From Trematomus loennbergii (lineage: Eukaryota; Chordata; Actinopteri; Perciformes; Nototheniidae), in NCBI GenBank assembly GCA_012861695.1, contig JAAOOA010000002.1, positions 20,635,803 through 20,699,802 on the forward strand: a DNA stretch of 64,000 nt. Direction: 5' to 3'. Below, one piece after another: positions 59,701 to 64,000 of this stretch (within the stretch, counting starts at the first letter, position 1; each line of letters starts with the position of its first letter). A program made the position numbers and the translations under genes. Under the pieces are notes generated by a model. It searched no databases. It had not been told where the DNA came from and saw nothing but the letters and a program-made list of their open reading frames with translations.

Positions 59701-60471
59701 CTAAAATGCTTATTTTTTACACTAATCCAAACTAGTGTTGGAGAAGGTTTGATGCTGGGGAAAAATTGCTGGTTGGGTTGATAATGCACTATTACTAAGA
59801 CAGGAGGAATGTAGGCGAAAGCAAAAGGAGAGAGCAGCAGGGGGGGGGCATTCAATCAGTGATTCAGCAACTGGTTTTGAAGCAGATAAAAGGGGTGGAG
59901 CTCTACTGTATACGGAGAAAGCTACTGGACAAGGCGGTAAGGTTATTTCAAATGTGTGCAGAGAGATATAGGTAATAGACAGCGAAACAAAAGAGTAAGC
60001 AGACATGCAGAAACAGTCTCTAAGGGCCAAAATGAAAAGTAAGGGGGGTCTGTAGCAGTTGGGACTGGGCCTTCTTCTAGCTGGAGTCCACTCTCTGGTC
60101 ACTGAACCCTGTCTGTTCATAATGGGCAGCATTGTGGCCGGAGAGAAGGTGGCAGACATGACGTGTAGTTCTCAGCTGAGCTCTGTGGGAGAGAGGGGGA
60201 GACCCCTCAAGCGTACAATGAGCTTATACACGCAGACTATGTACACATAGCAGCAATGTATGGCTGTGCATGGAAGTTCTAGGTGAATTAAACACACACA
60301 AACCCACACATGTACTTGTGTCAAAGAACAAGGCTGGTCATGTAACATTTGTGATGATCACTTTGAGCACCAAGCAGAACGCCCACACATGCATCCTGTG
60401 TGTGTTGACATGTGTGTGTTAATGTGACTCAGACACACAGACGTAAGTTGCATGTAGGTGACAAACTCTGG

Positions 60472-60622
60472 AGGGCTGAACTGGTAAAAATGACCTGGTG
60501 GGATGCGGCCAGAATATTTGATAACGCTGCTCTACCATCCTTCACCATATTTGGCTGGTGTTGCTATCTGGCTCTCTTTTGTTTCAGTGGGACCCCCAAG
60601 TGATGGTCCACAGACCCTGACT
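60472..60622. repeat. Duplicated block, copy 1
   Basis: From GAACTGGTAAAAATGACCTG to AGTGATGGTCCACAGACC. Nearly identical to 63473-63615 with a handful of substitutions. Confidence 0.93.
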
Positions 60623-61859
60623 TTAAGCATGCATCCCACCATGAGCCCACACAGACATGGGGACAGCTCTGCAGGCAGCGGCACATTTGCACACACACAC
60701 ACACATATGCATGCACGCACGAAAGAAACACAGCCAATCTCCGAACACACTGCCTCTTTAGAGCCTCTTTAAGGAGTGTGCTTGCCCTCTCCCCCTCCTC
60801 CCTACCTCCTGCTCAATCTCTCTGAATTTCTCGACATATGTTTACCATTAAGACTGGCAGGTGTTGTGTGCCTGCCCCTTCTCTCTATTGTTGCCCTGCA
60901 GCCGCAGCCAACATGGGGAGGCCTGCAAAAAGGTTACGTAAAAATATAGTAAAACGTTAGCGCAAAAGCAAGGACAATGTGACTCCCTCAAAATAAATGC
61001 AGCGGATATATATATTCTAAAAGGGACCCTCTGCCTCTATAGCATACAACTAACTCTGCCCTTTTACATTTTCAATTGTTTTGTGGCCCTTTTACTCTTC
61101 CTTTTAAAATCACAAGACAATTAAAGTGATATTAGACTGGAGTATTTTGTATGAAATACTTATTCCCTGTAGGCTTGAAAGGCGGCTGCTGAAAGTCAAA
61201 AGTTTGGGTTTTCCACAGAACAGCAGCTGTGTTCAACTTGAATTAAGTCACAGGCATTCCAATAATGACAACATGGCAGAAAGAAAGTATAACAATGTAA
61301 AGGTATCAAGTTTGCTTTCATGGTGAGCTTTTTTGTTGGTTGTCACAAGCATAGTAGTTAGCCAACTACATAGATGCTGTGTGTTTGGTCATATTTAGCC
61401 AAAATATGAGCGTTGGAACATATTGCACATGTGGCTGGATAGTTCAGATTTGGATTTGCTTCTGGAGTAGTTTGAGAAGTTTGTATGGACCTTTTGATAC
61501 GTTTTCTAATGTTTTAATTATTCAAATCTATCATAACTGACATGATGGGGAACACAGTCGATTGACTTCTTGTTTAACCTTCACCTTTAAAGCAGACAGG
61601 GTGTAAATATTTGATATAAAGGATTTCATTGGAACAAGAATTTAACGCTATCAAACCGCCTTATTTAGCCGGAATACTGACTAAAATAATATACAGAACA
61701 AGCAAATGCTAACGTGAAAACAAAGCACTGAAAAAGTTACAAGCACACAGAGTGAATACTCTAGAAACAAAGTCAAAGGAGAAAAATAAAGTTTGTATCA
61801 GTGCCATTACCCCTTCCCCCTCTCTCTATCTGCACTACCTGAAACACTGCTCTGGTCTT

Positions 61860-62080
61860 CATGGCCCGGGCTGAGGGGAGTGGGGGTGGGCGGGGTGCAG
61901 TTTGGGCCAGGGAAAGGGTTAATGACACATGTCTGAACTAATGGCTCCCAGTGGAGCTATCTGCTGATTCAGCCCCATTACTTCACAAGCATTAAATATG
62001 TCTGCCCTGACCGCTCTCTGCTCCCCCCCAGCCCTAATGCAAGTCAACAACATGCTAATCAGAGGGGGTGCATGAGATTT
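61860..62080. promoter_or_regulatory. Candidate conserved non-coding element
   Basis: CAGGGAAAGGGTTAATGACA, CTGCTGATTCAGCCCCATTA and CAAGCATTAAATATGTCTGC stand out as unique, mixed-composition sequence in an AT-rich intron. Judged by eye only. Confidence 0.22.
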
Positions 62081-62408
62081 CCAGACTTTCTATGCTTTTC
62101 TAGCCCTACGTCTGACACTTCTGTCACACTGAAGCAAGCATCTTTGAAAAACTTGCACCAGCCATTAGTGTTAATGGGTCAACCCGAGTCTGTGACCCTG
62201 CTAAAAACCTGCATTTTATGCAGCTGCAACACAAGTACTGTACTGGCCCTATATTTAGTACACATACGGTACTGTATAGAGTACATGTTGTAGAAATGAT
62301 CCTGCACTTAATATGGACTGTGGGCTGTAGATCTATCTGATTCCCCACCTCTTCATTGCAACAATTGTCTTAACATGATTGTCAACGGTATGTGACATGA
62401 GTCATGAC

Positions 62409-63326
<918 letters not shown>

Positions 63327-63472
63327 GTCATGACATTACATTACAAACAAATTGATAATCTACACTGTAATGCCTGTCATTAAAATCTCAAATGCAAAAA
63401 TATAATTGTGTCCGAAAATGTTAATGACATCGAAACATGACAGTTACCCACAGTGTTATCAATGGTCACAAG

Positions 63473-63615
63473 TGAACTGGTAAAAATGACCTGGTGGGAT
63501 GCTGCCAGAATATTTAATAACGCTGCTCTACCATCCTTCACCGTATTTGGCTGGTGTTACTATCTGGCTCTCTTTTGTTTCAGTGGGACCCCTAAGTGAT
63601 GATCCACAGACCCTT
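63473..63615. repeat. Duplicated block, copy 2
   Basis: Second copy of the block at 60472-60622. It is itself bracketed by a shorter direct repeat containing ACATGACAGTTACCCACAGT (about 63434-63474 and 63640-63678). Confidence 0.93.
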
Positions 63616-64000
63616 GCTTGTGTCAGTAACTTTTAATGACATGACAGTTACCCACAGTGTTATGAATTGTCACGAGTGAGTAAACATGTTCGACATCTTA
63701 GATCACATGAATACTCCAAGTAAAGTTTCTCGACAAAGCAGAACAAATTATAAAAACGTCTAAATTATGCTTGAATGCTGAATGACCCTTCGTACAAAGA
63801 AGGAAATTGCATAAATCTGGTAAAAAGGTGAAAACTTTGTACATTACGTTGCAATCAGGTGCAAAAAATAGCTAGTGAGTGATTGAATTTACCAGCCACT
63901 CAATAGATTTTGGCTTTTTTTTTTTGCCATGACATGACTTATTTCATTAATAGATAACAGATATTACCACGAAAAGCCACCATTTTGTTCAAGCCTATAG

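Noticed and set aside
59722..60159. 145-residue open frame on the minus strand
   Set aside because: No splice context or family similarity; low-complexity Ser/Pro composition.

Overview
This is eukaryotic, almost certainly teleost fish DNA, probably a percomorph. Coding sequence sits in short exons with GT-AG introns. The non-coding part holds CA/GT microsatellites, a tRNA-derived fish SINE, LINE tails and non-autonomous hAT-type elements. The gene order schip1, il12a, C3orf80-like, ift80 matches the order I know from human 3q25 (IQCJ-SCHIP1, IL12A, C3orf80, IFT80). All exon models were read by eye from splice sites, reading frame and remembered family sequence; no alignment was run.

Layout. 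(1) 3203-11770, plus: the last six coding exons of schip1, encoding the conserved C-terminal 234 residues; earlier exons lie left of the window. (2) 14854-16716, plus: a complete seven-exon il12a (IL-12 p35, 210 aa), with a TATA box and a perfect NF-kB site upstream and an AU-rich 3' UTR. (3) 18230-29776, minus: a 17-exon gene for a 520-aa protein with an acidic disordered N-terminus, a Cys/His cluster, an NLRP1/CARD8-type FIIND (ZU5-UPA) and a C-terminal death domain. It is tail-to-tail with il12a, and the two poly(A) signals are about 45 bp apart. I know of no such gene between IL12A and IFT80 in mammals. (4) 39792-40454, plus: a single-exon C3orf80-like membrane protein. (5) 44532-56786, minus: twelve 3' exons of ift80, the C-terminal two thirds; the 5' exons are right of the window. 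One ift80 exon is a single base short and is frameshifted as given.

Most notable. The gene at 18230-29776 keeps the His-Ser pair of self-cleaving FIIND domains at the exact 27-residue spacing, but carries a death domain where CARD8 and NLRP1 carry a CARD. By inference it could be a CARD8-like, degradation-triggered sensor with a different effector domain, next to an inflammatory cytokine gene. Other notable structures are a 2.29-kb near-palindromic element inside an ift80 intron flanked by duplicated intron sequence, two hAT-type elements with exact 8-bp target duplications, and an unassigned exon-like open frame at 43571-43789.

Operons and ribosome binding sites do not apply here. No rRNA, tRNA, CRISPR or viral gene was recognised.
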